Below are positions 7,284 to 15,686 of a DNA stretch of 64,000 bases, in pieces (within the stretch, counting starts at the first letter, position 1; each line of letters starts with the position of its first letter). Where the stretch lies: the NCBI GenBank assembly GCA_963802905.1, contig CAWDKH010000019.1, positions 372,001 to 436,000 on the forward strand, in the 5' to 3' direction. The translations under genes were made by a program, and so were the position numbers. The notes under the pieces were generated by a model. It worked only from the letters and a program-made list of their open reading frames with translations, was not told where the DNA came from and made no database searches. Source of the DNA: DASQFQ01 sp963802905. Its GTDB lineage: Bacteria > Actinomycetota > Thermoleophilia > Solirubrobacterales > Solirubrobacteraceae.

Positions 7284-8759
7284 TCAGGCGCCTCGCTCGG
7301 GCCCGAGTGTGAGCACCGCCATATCGTCTCGCAGCCGGCCCATCGAGGCATGCATGACCGCCTTCTCTACGCGCTCGGCCACCGCGGCGGGGCTGAGCCC
7401 GCCGCACTGCTGGAGCAGCTCGATCAGCTGCTCGGTGCCGAACACCTCACGGCGCTGGCGGCGCACTTCCGTGACGCCGTCGGTGTAGAAGACCAGGACG
7501 TCGCCGCGCTCGAGCTCGACCACGACGTCGGCGAGCAGCGGCTCGGCGTCGGAGCCCAGCAGCGTGCCGAGCCGGCCGACCTCCTCGACGCTGCCGTCCT
7601 TGTGCACGATCAGCGGCAGCGGATGCCCGCCGCAGGCGAGCTCGAGCCGCACGTGGCCGGGGACGACCTGCATGTAGGCGTAGGCGACGGTGCAGAAGCG
7701 GCCGTCGGCGACCTGCTCGCGCAGCTCGCGGTGCAGCAGCGTCAGCACGCCGCTCGGGCGGTGCTCGTACGCGGCAGCCGCGCGCAGCGTGTGGCGGGCC
7801 AGCGCGGTGACCGCGGCGGCCTCCGGGCCCTTGCCCTGGATGTCGCCGATCAGCGCCGCCCAGCCGCCGTCGCGGGCGTGGTAGAGGTCGTAGAAGTCGC
7901 CGCCGAGCTCGACGCCCTCGCCGGCGGCGTTGAAGCGCACCGCGGCGGCGAGGCCCGGGACGGCGGGCAGCGCGCCCGGTCGCAGCGAGCGCTGGAGCGT
8001 GCGGGCGATCGTGCGCTCCTGGCCGTAGAGGCGCGCGTTGGCGATCGCCCCGGACGCGAGCTGGCCGAGCTGGGTGAGGAGCGCGTCGTCGCGCCGCGAG
8101 AACTCGCGTTCGGGGGCATCGACGACCTCGAGCGAACCGAGCTCGCGCCCCTGCGCCTGGAGGCTCACGCTGATTCGCGAAGGTGTCGTCGTGGAGACCT
8201 CGAGCTCCGGCGGCGAGGTCGCGCCGAGCGGCGGGCGGCGCGGCTCGGCGGCGAGGATCGCGATCGACGCGCGCTCCGCCGCGAGCGCCGCGCGGGCGGC
8301 GTCGGCGGTCAGCTGGAGGATCTCCTCGACGCTCATCGAGGCGTTGATCGCCACCGACGCGTCGGCCAGCGCGCGCAGCTGCTCGATGTACTCGTGCTCG
8401 ATGCGCGCGATCTCCTGCACCTCGTGGTAGCCGCGGGCGGCGATCTCGAAGGTCGACAGGCTTTCGCGCAGGAATTCCGCGGCAGAGCGCACGATCTCGC
8501 CCTGGCTCCCGCCCGGCGCCGAGGCCAGCGCGACGGTCAGCGCGCGGTGATGCGCGTCGGCGAAGTCGAGGACGCTGTACTGCGCGGCGACCGCTTCGCG
8601 CCCGAGCGCGTAGGCGGCGCCGAGCCCGCTCTCGCCGCCTTCGCCGAGGTGGGCCGCGAATGCCGTCGCGTAGCGTTCGGCGAGGGCCGGCGCGCTATCA
8701 GGCGGCGACACGTCTGGCTGGTCGACCCCCACGCCGCGAAGCCTATTGGGGTGGCTCAA
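7284..8759 (-). CDS. SpoIIE/PP2C phosphatase with GAF domain (RsbU/RsbP-like)
   Basis: 491 aa. An N-terminal helical domain (about 20-115) resembles the RsbT-binding region of RsbU-type phosphatases. A GAF-like sensor follows (about 130-245), then a PP2C/SpoIIE catalytic domain (about 275-485) with ELGGDFYDLY, LIGDIQGKGPEAA, FYTDGVTEV and a final DDMAVLTL. It probably dephosphorylates an anti-sigma antagonist when activated by RsbT, linking the stressosome to output. The only early starts are TTG at 8759 and an internal GTG, so the N-terminus is uncertain. It lies between the ctaCDB run and rsbR on the same strand. Confidence 0.88.
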   Translation of the reverse strand: MSHPNRLRGVGVDQPDVSPPDSAPALAERYATAFAAHLGEGGESGLGAAYALGREAVAAQYSVLDFADAHHRALTVALASAPGGSQGEIVRSAAEFLRESLSTFEIAARGYHEVQEIARIEHEYIEQLRALADASVAINASMSVEEILQLTADAARAALAAERASIAILAAEPRRPPLGATSPPELEVSTTTPSRISVSLQAQGRELGSLEVVDAPEREFSRRDDALLTQLGQLASGAIANARLYGQERTIARTLQRSLRPGALPAVPGLAAAVRFNAAGEGVELGGDFYDLYHARDGGWAALIGDIQGKGPEAAAVTALARHTLRAAAAYEHRPSGVLTLLHRELREQVADGRFCTVAYAYMQVVPGHVRLELACGGHPLPLIVHKDGSVEEVGRLGTLLGSDAEPLLADVVVELERGDVLVFYTDGVTEVRRQRREVFGTEQLIELLQQCGGLSPAAVAERVEKAVMHASMGRLRDDMAVLTLGPERGA

Positions 8760-8765
8760 GTCCAG

Positions 8766-8999
8766 CTAGTGCGAGGAGTGGTCGAGCGGCAGCTCGGACA
8801 TCTCGCGCGCGGCGGCGCGGATCCACGCGACGAGCGTGACGACGAACAGCAGCAGCCCGATGATGGTGACCGCGATCGAGAGCGTGATGCCCACCAGCGC
8901 GAGCGTCACGCCGACGGCGTTGACGATCGGCAGCATGCTCGGCTCCGGCATATGGATCTCTTCGCCGACCGGCGGGGCTTCTGTCTCGACGCCGGCCAT
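8766..8999 (-). CDS. small membrane protein of the oxidase cluster
   Basis: 77 aa. After a short acidic N-terminus with MPEPSMLPI, two hydrophobic helices span about residues 24-60, and the C-terminus ends DHSSH. The pattern resembles short subunit-IV-like membrane proteins found in actinobacterial oxidase operons, but the match is by eye only. Its ATG shares a base with the stop of the 36-codon gene upstream (TGATG), so the two are translationally coupled. Confidence 0.7.
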   Translation of the reverse strand: MAGVETEAPPVGEEIHMPEPSMLPIVNAVGVTLALVGITLSIAVTIIGLLLFVVTLVAWIRAAAREMSELPLDHSSH

Positions 9000-9109
9000 C
9001 AGGCGGTGTAGATCGCGGCCGCCAGGAAGGTGAGGCCGAAGCTGAGGAGCATGACCGTCGAGACGATCAGGCCGGTGCGGAGATTGCGGCGTGCGAGCTT
9101 GCGGTCCAC
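8999..9109 (-). CDS. 36-residue single-helix membrane peptide
   Basis: GTG at 9109, 10 bases after the ctaB stop codon, opens 36 codons ending in TGA that overlaps the next ATG (TGATG). The N-terminus is basic (DRKLARRNLRTG) and is followed by one helix (LIVSTVMLLSFGLTFLAAAIY). Conserved spacing and coupling, rather than similarity, support it as a gene. A small oxidase subunit or assembly peptide is plausible. Confidence 0.55.
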   Translation of the reverse strand: MDRKLARRNLRTGLIVSTVMLLSFGLTFLAAAIYTA

Positions 9110-9119
9110 GGGCGCGAGT

Positions 9120-10025
9120 TTACAGGCGGGTGTCGGCCACCATCGCGATGAACAGCAGCGCGAGGTAGAGGAGGGAGAACAGGTACGTCTTCAGCGCCGC
9201 GCGGCGCTCTGCGGAGCGCTGCAGGCGCACCGCGTGGAAGAGGAAGGCACCGCCCAGCACGACCGCCACGGCGGCGTAGAGCGCGCCGAAGAAGCCGAAC
9301 ACGACCGGCAGCAGCGTCAGCACCACCAGCAGGCAGGTGTAGAGGACGATCTGGCGCCGCGTCTCGTCCTCGCCGTGGACGACCGGCATCATCGGCACGC
9401 CGACGCGCGCGTACTCGTCCTTCATCAGCAGCGACAGCGCCCAGAAGTGGGGCGGGGTCCAGTAGAAGACGATCGCGAAGAGGTACAGCGCCGTCGGGTC
9501 GACGTGGCCCTTGACCGCGGCCCAGCCCACCAGCGGCGGCACGGCTCCGGCGGCGCCGCCGATGACGATGTTCTGCGGCGTCGAGCGCTTGAGCCAGACC
9601 GTGTAGACGAGCACGTAGCCGAGGAAGCCGGCGAACGCCAGCGAGGCGCTCAGCACGTTGACGGTCAGCGACAGCTGCACGAACGACAGCGCCGCGAGCA
9701 CGAGCCCGAAGATCAGCGCGGCGTTCGGTGAGATCCGCCCGGCCGGCACCGGCCGGTTGGCGGTGCGCGCCATCTGGGCGTCGATGTCGCGGTCGAACCA
9801 GTGGTTGACCGCGCCCGCGCCGCCCGCCGACAGCGAGCCGCCGAGGCAGGTCAGCGCCACGAGCGTGAGCGACGGGTCGCCCGCCACGTACATCGTGGTG
9901 ATCGTGGTCAGCAGCAGGAGCGACTGGACGCGCGGCTTGGTCAGCTCGACGTAGTCGCTGAGCACCTGGCGCACGCCGGCCAGCGGCCACGCTTGCTGCT
10001 GGGTGGTGACGCGAGAAGCTTCCAT
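9120..10025 (-). CDS. ctaB: protoheme IX farnesyltransferase (haem O synthase)
   Basis: 301 aa UbiA-family prenyltransferase with about nine membrane helices. The first Asp-rich motif is NHWFDRDIDAQMARTANRP; the second loop contains YTVWLKRSTPQNIVIGG and the family-typical FYWTPPHFWAL. It adds a farnesyl group to haem b to make haem O, the precursor of haem A used by aa3-class oxidases. It starts directly after the ctaD stop (TAG-ATG). No haem A synthase (ctaA) is seen in the window. Confidence 0.96.
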   Translation of the reverse strand: MEASRVTTQQQAWPLAGVRQVLSDYVELTKPRVQSLLLLTTITTMYVAGDPSLTLVALTCLGGSLSAGGAGAVNHWFDRDIDAQMARTANRPVPAGRISPNAALIFGLVLAALSFVQLSLTVNVLSASLAFAGFLGYVLVYTVWLKRSTPQNIVIGGAAGAVPPLVGWAAVKGHVDPTALYLFAIVFYWTPPHFWALSLLMKDEYARVGVPMMPVVHGEDETRRQIVLYTCLLVVLTLLPVVFGFFGALYAAVAVVLGGAFLFHAVRLQRSAERRAALKTYLFSLLYLALLFIAMVADTRL

Positions 10026-11744
10026 CTAGAGCCTGACGGGCCGCCCCGCCTGGTAGCGCTGCTCGGTGCCGGTCTCCTGCTCCACCTGGCGGCGGATGTC
10101 CTTCATCGGCTCGACCGAGCGCACGCGCGGGATCACGTCGAAGTTGTTCTCCGGCGGCGGCGAGGGCGTGAGCCACTCGAGCGTGTTCGCCTTCCACGGG
10201 TCCGGCCCCGCGACCGCGCCCTTCTTGAGCGAGTGCACGAGGTTGACGACCGTCAGCAGCACGCCGGTCGCGAGGATGAACGAGCCGATGGTGGAGATCA
10301 GGTTGTAGATCGCCAGCCCGTTGTCGTCGCTGTACTCGTAGACGCGCCGCGGCATCCCGGACAGCCCCGCCGAGTGCTGGATCAGGAACGTCACGTGGAA
10401 GCCGATGAAGAAGAGCCAGAACGAGATCTTGCCGAGCTTCTCCGACAGCATCCGGCCGCTCATCTTCGGGAACCAGAAGTAGAGCGCGGCCACCATCGCG
10501 AACGCGGCCCCGCCGAACGCGGTGTAGTGGAAGTGGGCGACGACGAAGTAGGTGTCGGTCAGCTGCCAGTCGACCGGGAAGACCGCGAGGAAGATGCCGG
10601 TGATGCCGCCCATCAGGAACGTGGCGATGCCGCCGACGGCGTAGAACAGCGCCACGCGGTACTCGATCGTGCCGCGCCACAGCGTCGCGACCCAGTTGAA
10701 GATCTTCACGCCGGTCGGCACCGCGATCAGGAAGCTCGAGAGCATGAAGAACGCGAGCACGACGGTCGACATCGGCGTCGCGAACATGTGGTGCGCCCAC
10801 ACCAGCAGGCCGAGGAACGCGATGCCGGCGGTCGACGCGGCGATCGCCTTGTAGCCGAAGATCGGCTTGCGGGCGAACACCGGCAGCACCTCGGAGAACA
10901 CGCCGAAGGCGGGCAGCACGAGGATGTAGACCTCGGGGTGGCCGAAGAACCAGAACAGGTGCTGCCACAGCAGCGCCGAGCCACCCTCGGTCGGGTCGAA
11001 GAAGGTCGTCCCGAAGTTGCGGTCCAGCAGCAGCATCGTCACCGAGGCGGCCAGCGAGGACAGCGCGATCACGATCAGGTACGCGTAGATCAGGATCGTC
11101 CACACGAACAGCGGGATGCGGCCCCAGCCCATGCCGGGCGCGCGCATGTTGTGGATCGTCGCGATGAAGTTGACCGCGCCGAGCATCGACGCCAAGCCCG
11201 TTAAGTGGATCATGTAGATCCACGCGTCCTGGCCGCCTGACGGCGAGTACTCCTTCGACGACAGCGGCACGTAGGAGAACCAGCCGGCCTCCGGCGGCGT
11301 GAAGAAGACCGACGCGTACAGCGCGATGCCGCCGAACAGGAACATCCAGTAGGACCAGGCGTTGATGCGCGGGAAGGCGACGTCGCGCGCCCCGATCATC
11401 AGCGGCAGCAGGTAGTTCGCGAAGCCGGCCCACACCGGCACGACGACGAGGAAGATCATCGTCGTCCCATGCATGGTGAAGATCTGGTTGTACTTCTCCG
11501 GCGACAGGAACGTGTTGTCCGGCGCGCCGAGCTGGATCCGCAGCAGCAGCGCCTCGACCCCGCCGAGCAGGAAGAAGACCAGCGTCGTGTAGAGGTAGAG
11601 GATCCCGATCTTCTTGTGATCGGTCGTCGTGATCCACGACGTCCAGCCACGGGACTCCGGCCTGACGGAGCGCGTCAGGATCTGCGGCCGCCGCTGCGTG
11701 ACGCGCGCGGTCGTGGTCTCGGACTTGGGTTGGGTGGTCGCCAT
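10026..11744 (-). CDS. ctaD: cytochrome c oxidase subunit I, A1-type
   Basis: 572 aa, twelve-helix haem-copper oxidase core. FFGHPEVYILVLP includes the proton-channel Glu that defines type A1. FTMHGTTMIF (low-spin haem His), WAHHMF, VPTGVKIFNW and AHFHY are all present. It differs from the A2 enzyme at 0.6-2.6 kb, so the organism encodes two distinct aa3-class oxidases. Lies between ctaC and ctaB on the same strand. ATG start at 11744 is clear. Confidence 0.97.
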   Translation of the reverse strand: MATTQPKSETTTARVTQRRPQILTRSVRPESRGWTSWITTTDHKKIGILYLYTTLVFFLLGGVEALLLRIQLGAPDNTFLSPEKYNQIFTMHGTTMIFLVVVPVWAGFANYLLPLMIGARDVAFPRINAWSYWMFLFGGIALYASVFFTPPEAGWFSYVPLSSKEYSPSGGQDAWIYMIHLTGLASMLGAVNFIATIHNMRAPGMGWGRIPLFVWTILIYAYLIVIALSSLAASVTMLLLDRNFGTTFFDPTEGGSALLWQHLFWFFGHPEVYILVLPAFGVFSEVLPVFARKPIFGYKAIAASTAGIAFLGLLVWAHHMFATPMSTVVLAFFMLSSFLIAVPTGVKIFNWVATLWRGTIEYRVALFYAVGGIATFLMGGITGIFLAVFPVDWQLTDTYFVVAHFHYTAFGGAAFAMVAALYFWFPKMSGRMLSEKLGKISFWLFFIGFHVTFLIQHSAGLSGMPRRVYEYSDDNGLAIYNLISTIGSFILATGVLLTVVNLVHSLKKGAVAGPDPWKANTLEWLTPSPPPENNFDVIPRVRSVEPMKDIRRQVEQETGTEQRYQAGRPVRL

Positions 11745-11763
11745 GGGGTCTGGGGAGTCTTTC

Positions 11764-12591
11764 CTACTCGGACTGCTGCGCAGCCTCTTGCTCGGACTTG
11801 AGGAGCTCCTTGCGCTGCCTGGCGCCCTCGGTGCGCGCGATCTTGATGTCAGCCGCCTCCTGATCGAACCACCGCTGGTACTCGTCGAACGGCACGGCCC
11901 GGACGCGCGCGGTCATATTGGCGTGGTTGCGCCCGCACAGCTCGGCGCACTGTCCCTTGAAGAGGCCCGGCTTGGTGGCCTTGAACCAGCTCTTGTTGAC
12001 GTAGCCGGGGACCGCGTCCATCTTGCCGCCGAGCTCCGGGATCCACCACGAGTGGACGACGTCGTCGGCGGTGATGGTGAGGAGCACGGTCATGCCGACC
12101 GGGACCACCATCTCCTCGTAGGCGAAGACGGTCTTGTTGCCCTGCGCCGGGTACTGGTAGCGCCACACGTACTGCTGGCCATCGACGACGATCCGCAGCA
12201 CCTTGCCCTTCGGCGGCGGCTGCTGGTCGGTCGAGGCGAACAGCGCGTTGGCGGCGACCGGGTTGCCCTGGGCGTCGATGTCGGAGACGGCGGGATCCTT
12301 GATCCCGGGCAGCTTGATGAACGTGACGGCGGTGATGAACACGAGGATCACCGCGGCGCCGATCGTCCAGCCGATCTCGAGCCGCGTGTTGCCGTGGATC
12401 TGGGCCGCCACGCGCCCGCGGCGGGCCTTGAACTTGACCATGAACCAGATCAGCAGGCCCTCGACCGCGACGAACACGACGGCCGCCATGACCAGGATCA
12501 GCAGGTACAGCTGAGCGATGTCGTCCGCGTTGGGCGACGCACCGTCCGGGAGGAGGATGAGCCCGGCGAGGATGTCGACGGCGGCTGACAA
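11764..12591 (-). CDS. ctaC: cytochrome c oxidase subunit II (no cytochrome c domain)
   Basis: 275 aa. Two N-terminal helices (about 25-50 and 75-95) are followed by a CuA domain with VVHSWWIPELGGK and CAELCGRNHANM. The C-terminal tail is charged and, unlike the caa3 paralogue, has no CxxCH, so this oxidase needs an external electron donor. The start is TTG at 12591, about 12 bases downstream of a TATACA -10-like box. First gene of the ctaC-ctaD-ctaB run. Confidence 0.95.
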   Translation of the reverse strand: MSAAVDILAGLILLPDGASPNADDIAQLYLLILVMAAVVFVAVEGLLIWFMVKFKARRGRVAAQIHGNTRLEIGWTIGAAVILVFITAVTFIKLPGIKDPAVSDIDAQGNPVAANALFASTDQQPPPKGKVLRIVVDGQQYVWRYQYPAQGNKTVFAYEEMVVPVGMTVLLTITADDVVHSWWIPELGGKMDAVPGYVNKSWFKATKPGLFKGQCAELCGRNHANMTARVRAVPFDEYQRWFDQEAADIKIARTEGARQRKELLKSEQEAAQQSE

Positions 12592-12602
12592 GGCGGCGGA
12601 AG

Positions 12603-12608
12603 TGTATA
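12603..12608 (-). promoter_or_regulatory. -10-like TATACA element upstream of ctaC
   Basis: Read on the minus strand the sequence is CGTCTATACACT. The -35 position would fall in the adjacent hairpin and shows no clear TTGACA. Confidence 0.4.
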
Positions 12609-12617
12609 GACGGGCCA

Positions 12618-12633
12618 GGGCGCTTCAGCGCCC
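12618..12633 (-). terminator. GGGCGC-TTCA-GCGCCC hairpin after the crotonase gene
   Basis: A perfect 6-bp GC stem with a tetraloop lies 6 bases beyond the crotonase stop codon. It has no T-tail. It may end the crotonase transcript before the ctaC promoter. Confidence 0.45.
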
Positions 12634-12638
12634 GGTGG

Positions 12639-13436
12639 TCACGTCCCCTTGAACTCCGGCGGGCGCTTGCCGAGGAAGGCTTGCACACCCTCCATGAAAT
12701 CGCCTGAGGCGGCCATCTCCTGCTGGATGCTCGCCTCGAGCTCGAGCTGGTCCTCCATTCCCGCGTAGATCCAGGCGTTGAGCTGGCGCTTGGATCCGGC
12801 GTACGAGCGGGTCGGGCCGGTCGCGAGCTGCTCGGCCAGCGCGTCGACCTCGCCGTCGAAGACGTCGTCGGCGGCGACGCGGTTGATCAGCCCCCACTCG
12901 AGCGCCTTCAGCGCCGGGATCCGCTCGCCGAGCATCGCCATCTCGGTCGCGCGCGTGTGACCCACACGCGCGGGGACGAGCAGCGAGGAGCCGCCGTCGG
13001 GGACGAGCCCGATGTTCACGAACGCGAGCAGGAAGTAGGCCGACTCCTTGGCGAGGATCAGGTCGCAGGCGAGCGCGAGCGAGCAGCCGATGCCGACCGC
13101 GGGGCCGTTGACGGCCGCGAGCACCGGCTTGGGCATCGTGCGGACCGTCGTGATGATCGGGTGGTAGCGCTCGCGCAGCGCCTTGCCGACGTCCGGGTGG
13201 CCCTCCGGCGTGGGCTCGAAGCCCGCCTTCAGGTCGGCGCCGGAGGAGAAGCCGCGTCCGGCGCCGGTGATGGTCACGGAGCGGACCGAGTCGTCGGCCG
13301 CGGCCTCCTCGACGGCGGCGCGGAGGTCGAGCCCGAACTGCTCGTTCCACGCGTTCATGGTGTCGGGGCGGTTGAGCTCGATGCGCAGCTCGGCGCCATT
13401 GGATGCGCCGCGGCGCAGCGTCACGGTCTCGGCCAT
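12639..13436 (-). CDS. enoyl-CoA hydratase/isomerase family protein (PaaG-like)
   Basis: 265 aa crotonase. The oxyanion-hole segments are SSGADLKAG (about 67) and NGPAVGIGCSLALACD (about 110). The second acid position reads NIGLVPDGGSSLL, with Asp instead of the Glu of true hydratases, as in PaaG-type isomerases of phenylacetate degradation. No other paa genes lie next to it, so the substrate is unknown. ATG at 13436 chosen over two upstream in-frame Met codons because the family N-terminus (AETVTLRR) begins there. Confidence 0.9.
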   Translation of the reverse strand: MAETVTLRRGASNGAELRIELNRPDTMNAWNEQFGLDLRAAVEEAAADDSVRSVTITGAGRGFSSGADLKAGFEPTPEGHPDVGKALRERYHPIITTVRTMPKPVLAAVNGPAVGIGCSLALACDLILAKESAYFLLAFVNIGLVPDGGSSLLVPARVGHTRATEMAMLGERIPALKALEWGLINRVAADDVFDGEVDALAEQLATGPTRSYAGSKRQLNAWIYAGMEDQLELEASIQQEMAASGDFMEGVQAFLGKRPPEFKGT

Positions 13437-13474
13437 CGGCCGCATCCTACGGGTGCTCCGGCTAGCCTGGGTGC

Positions 13475-14227
13475 GTGGCATCACACCGGCCCCGCATCGG
13501 CATCTGCACCGCGCTCGAGCACGCTCGCTGGAGCTACTGGGACACCGAGGCCTACCTCCTCGATCGCAACTACGTCGACGCGGTCAAGTCCGCGGGCGGG
13601 ATCGCGCTCATGCTGCCGCCCGACCCCGAGGCCGAGGCCGAGCCCGACGCCTGGCTCGACGTCCTGGACGGCTTGATCCTGGCCGGCGGCGCCGACATCG
13701 ACCCGGCCACCTACGGCGCCGAGCCCCACCCGATGACCAAGGGCATGCGGCCCGAGCGGGACTCGTTCGAGCTCGCACTGGCCCGGCGCGCGCTCGAGCG
13801 CGACATCCCGCTGCTCGGCATCTGCCGCGGCATGCAGGTCATGAACATCGCCCGCGGCGGCACGCTCCGGCAGCACCTCCCCGACGAGGTCGGCCACGAG
13901 GACCACCGCCGCGTCCCGGGCTCGTTCGACGGCGCCGACCACGACGTCCGGCTCGCCGAGGGCTCGCTCGCCGCGCGCGCGGCCGGGGAGGTCGATCACG
14001 GAACGAAGTCGCACCACCACCAGGGGATCGAGGCGGTCGGCGACGGCTTCGTCGAGACGGGCTGGAGCACGCTCGACGAGCTCCCCGAGGCGATCGAGGA
14101 TCCGGAGCGGCGGTTTGCGCTCGGCGTGCAGTGGCACCCGGAAGCTGACCCGACGTCGCGGCTCATCGCTGCGCTCGTGGTTGAGGCGGCAGGTCGACGC
14201 GGGTCAGCCGCCGCAGCGGCACCGTGA
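13475..14227 (+). CDS. class-I glutamine amidotransferase-like, gamma-glutamyl-GABA hydrolase type (peptidase C26)
   Basis: 250 aa. The nucleophile elbow GICRGMQVMN holds the catalytic Cys, and GVQWHPE supplies the His-Glu pair, with an early LILAGGADIDP motif. PuuD-type enzymes hydrolyse gamma-glutamyl-gamma-aminobutyrate, releasing glutamate in putrescine breakdown; no puu genes are adjacent, so the substrate is only inferred. GTG start at 13475. Its last 65 bp overlap the convergent gamma-glutamylcyclotransferase-like gene, an interesting pairing of two enzymes that handle gamma-glutamyl bonds. Confidence 0.9.
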   Translation: MASHRPRIGICTALEHARWSYWDTEAYLLDRNYVDAVKSAGGIALMLPPDPEAEAEPDAWLDVLDGLILAGGADIDPATYGAEPHPMTKGMRPERDSFELALARRALERDIPLLGICRGMQVMNIARGGTLRQHLPDEVGHEDHRRVPGSFDGADHDVRLAEGSLAARAAGEVDHGTKSHHHQGIEAVGDGFVETGWSTLDELPEAIEDPERRFALGVQWHPEADPTSRLIAALVVEAAGRRGSAAAAAP

Positions 14228-14699
14228 GGCGATCGGTCGACTGCTCGAACTCGTCGAGGCTTCCCGCGCTCGCGAAGTCCTCGAGAACCGCCTCGAAGTA
14301 GTCCTCAGCCACCACCGGGGTGCCGGCCGCGAACCGTTCGCGCGCATCTGCGCTGCCGAGGTACGTCCACACCGTTCCGCCGAGGTCGACGTCGAGTGAC
14401 CGCGTGACGTCGATCCGGTCGTAGTTGCGCTCACGACGGTCCAGCTGGTCCAGCTCCTCCGCGGTGAGGGGGAAGGCGAGGCCGTTCACTCGTCCCTCCG
14501 CTGCGGCGTAGATGTTCAGGAACGTCACGTGGACCGGCGGGCGCTCGCCCGTATCCGGGTCGACGTAGTACTTGTAGCCCGGGATCGTCCGCCGGTTGTC
14601 CATCGCGACATTCCAGGCCCGGCGGTGGCCGAGAAGGTGGCAGGGGATCCCGCCCGGGCGCCGCATGAGCGACCCGTAGCCGAATACGAACGTCCTCAT
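14163..14699 (-). CDS. gamma-glutamylcyclotransferase-like (AIG2/GGCT) protein
   Basis: 178 aa. The N-terminus MRTFVFGYGSLMRRPGG is the family signature (YGSL substrate loop), and a catalytic-type Glu lies in the AEELDQLDRRERNYDR region. Such enzymes release 5-oxoproline from gamma-glutamyl compounds, or are amine-modified relatives. The open frame continues upstream to 15440, but that part is antisense to the PAP2 gene and has no family sequence, so ATG 14699 is used. The 3' end overlaps the convergent hydrolase gene. Confidence 0.88.
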   Translation of the reverse strand: MRTFVFGYGSLMRRPGGIPCHLLGHRRAWNVAMDNRRTIPGYKYYVDPDTGERPPVHVTFLNIYAAAEGRVNGLAFPLTAEELDQLDRRERNYDRIDVTRSLDVDLGGTVWTYLGSADARERFAAGTPVVAEDYFEAVLEDFASAGSLDEFEQSTDRLTVPLRRLTRVDLPPQPRAQR

Positions 14700-14738
14700 C
14701 GAGCCCGTAGAGGCTACGTATCCGCCTGCCGCCCGGCT

Positions 14739-15686
14739 ATGCTCGCCCGCGCTGTGCGCCGGTCGACCGCCATCCGCTTGGTGGCGTGTACGGCGCTCGC
14801 CGCAGGCCTTGCCGCGCCGCTCGTGCGCCGTCGATTGAGGCTCCCGCCGCCGGTCGTGACCGCGACGGCTGCGACGGCGCCGTTCGCGCTCTGCGTTCTC
14901 GTCCCCCGCTCGCGGAAACGCGACGTGGCGGTGATCTGCCTGCAGATGTGGGCCTACATCGCCACGTACCAGATGCCCAACGACGATCCGATCGAGCTCG
15001 AGCGGCGGGTCCACATCGACTACCCCGTCCATGTCGACAAGCTGATCGGGGCCGGCGTCACGCCGACGTTGCGGCTGCAGCGCGCGTTCGGGCGCCCCGG
15101 GCGCATCAACCGCGCAGAGCAGACGCTGATCTGGTCGCACTGGATCTGGTTCCTCGTCCCGCACGGCACCGCGGCGTTCCTGCTGCTGCGCCATCGCGAT
15201 CGCTTCCCTCGCGGTGCGTTGATGCTCTACGGGACGTTCGATCTCGGCCTGATCGGCTACTGGGCGGTCCCCACGGCGCCCCCGTGGTACGCGGCTGCGC
15301 GAGGGCGGATGGAGGACGGCCGGACGCCCGAATTGCGCCGCATGATGGTCGAGTACGGCGAGCGATTCTGGAAGTCCAACTGGGACCCGCTCTATGGTTT
15401 CCTGGGCGGGAATCCGCTCGCTGCGATGCCGTCCCTGCATTTCGCCACGTCAGTCCAAGCCGCTCATCTGCTTTCCGAGACCGGCGCCGTCGCTGGGGTC
15501 GTGGGCTGGGCCTACGCAAGCACGCTGGGCGTGGCGCTCATCTATCTGGGCGAGCACTATGTCGTGGACCTCGCGGTCGGGCTCGCGCTGACCCAGGCCG
15601 TGCGCAAGGGAGCGCCACTCGCCGCGCCGCTGTTCCGGCTGGTAGGTGCCGGAGTGCAGCGGCTTGAGGCGGGGGCGCGGGCGTGA
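14739..15686 (+). CDS. PAP2/AUR1-like membrane phosphatase or phosphotransferase
   Basis: 315 aa with about six membrane helices. Late active-site motifs MPSLHFA (about residue 230) and GEHYVVDLAVG (about 271) match the C2 and C3 motifs of the inositol-phosphorylceramide-synthase-like PAP2 group. Such proteins transfer or remove lipid phosphate head groups in the membrane. The GTGA overlap with the next gene, an LPG-synthase-like flippase, suggests that the two modify or transport the same lipid. ATG at 14739 chosen; upstream codons of the frame are antisense to the GGCT gene. Confidence 0.88.
   Translation: MLARAVRRSTAIRLVACTALAAGLAAPLVRRRLRLPPPVVTATAATAPFALCVLVPRSRKRDVAVICLQMWAYIATYQMPNDDPIELERRVHIDYPVHVDKLIGAGVTPTLRLQRAFGRPGRINRAEQTLIWSHWIWFLVPHGTAAFLLLRHRDRFPRGALMLYGTFDLGLIGYWAVPTAPPWYAAARGRMEDGRTPELRRMMVEYGERFWKSNWDPLYGFLGGNPLAAMPSLHFATSVQAAHLLSETGAVAGVVGWAYASTLGVALIYLGEHYVVDLAVGLALTQAVRKGAPLAAPLFRLVGAGVQRLEAGARA

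Noticed and set aside
14700..15440. N-terminal extension of the gamma-glutamylcyclotransferase frame
   Set aside because: It is antisense to the PAP2 gene and has low-complexity composition; the family N-terminus starts at ATG 14699.
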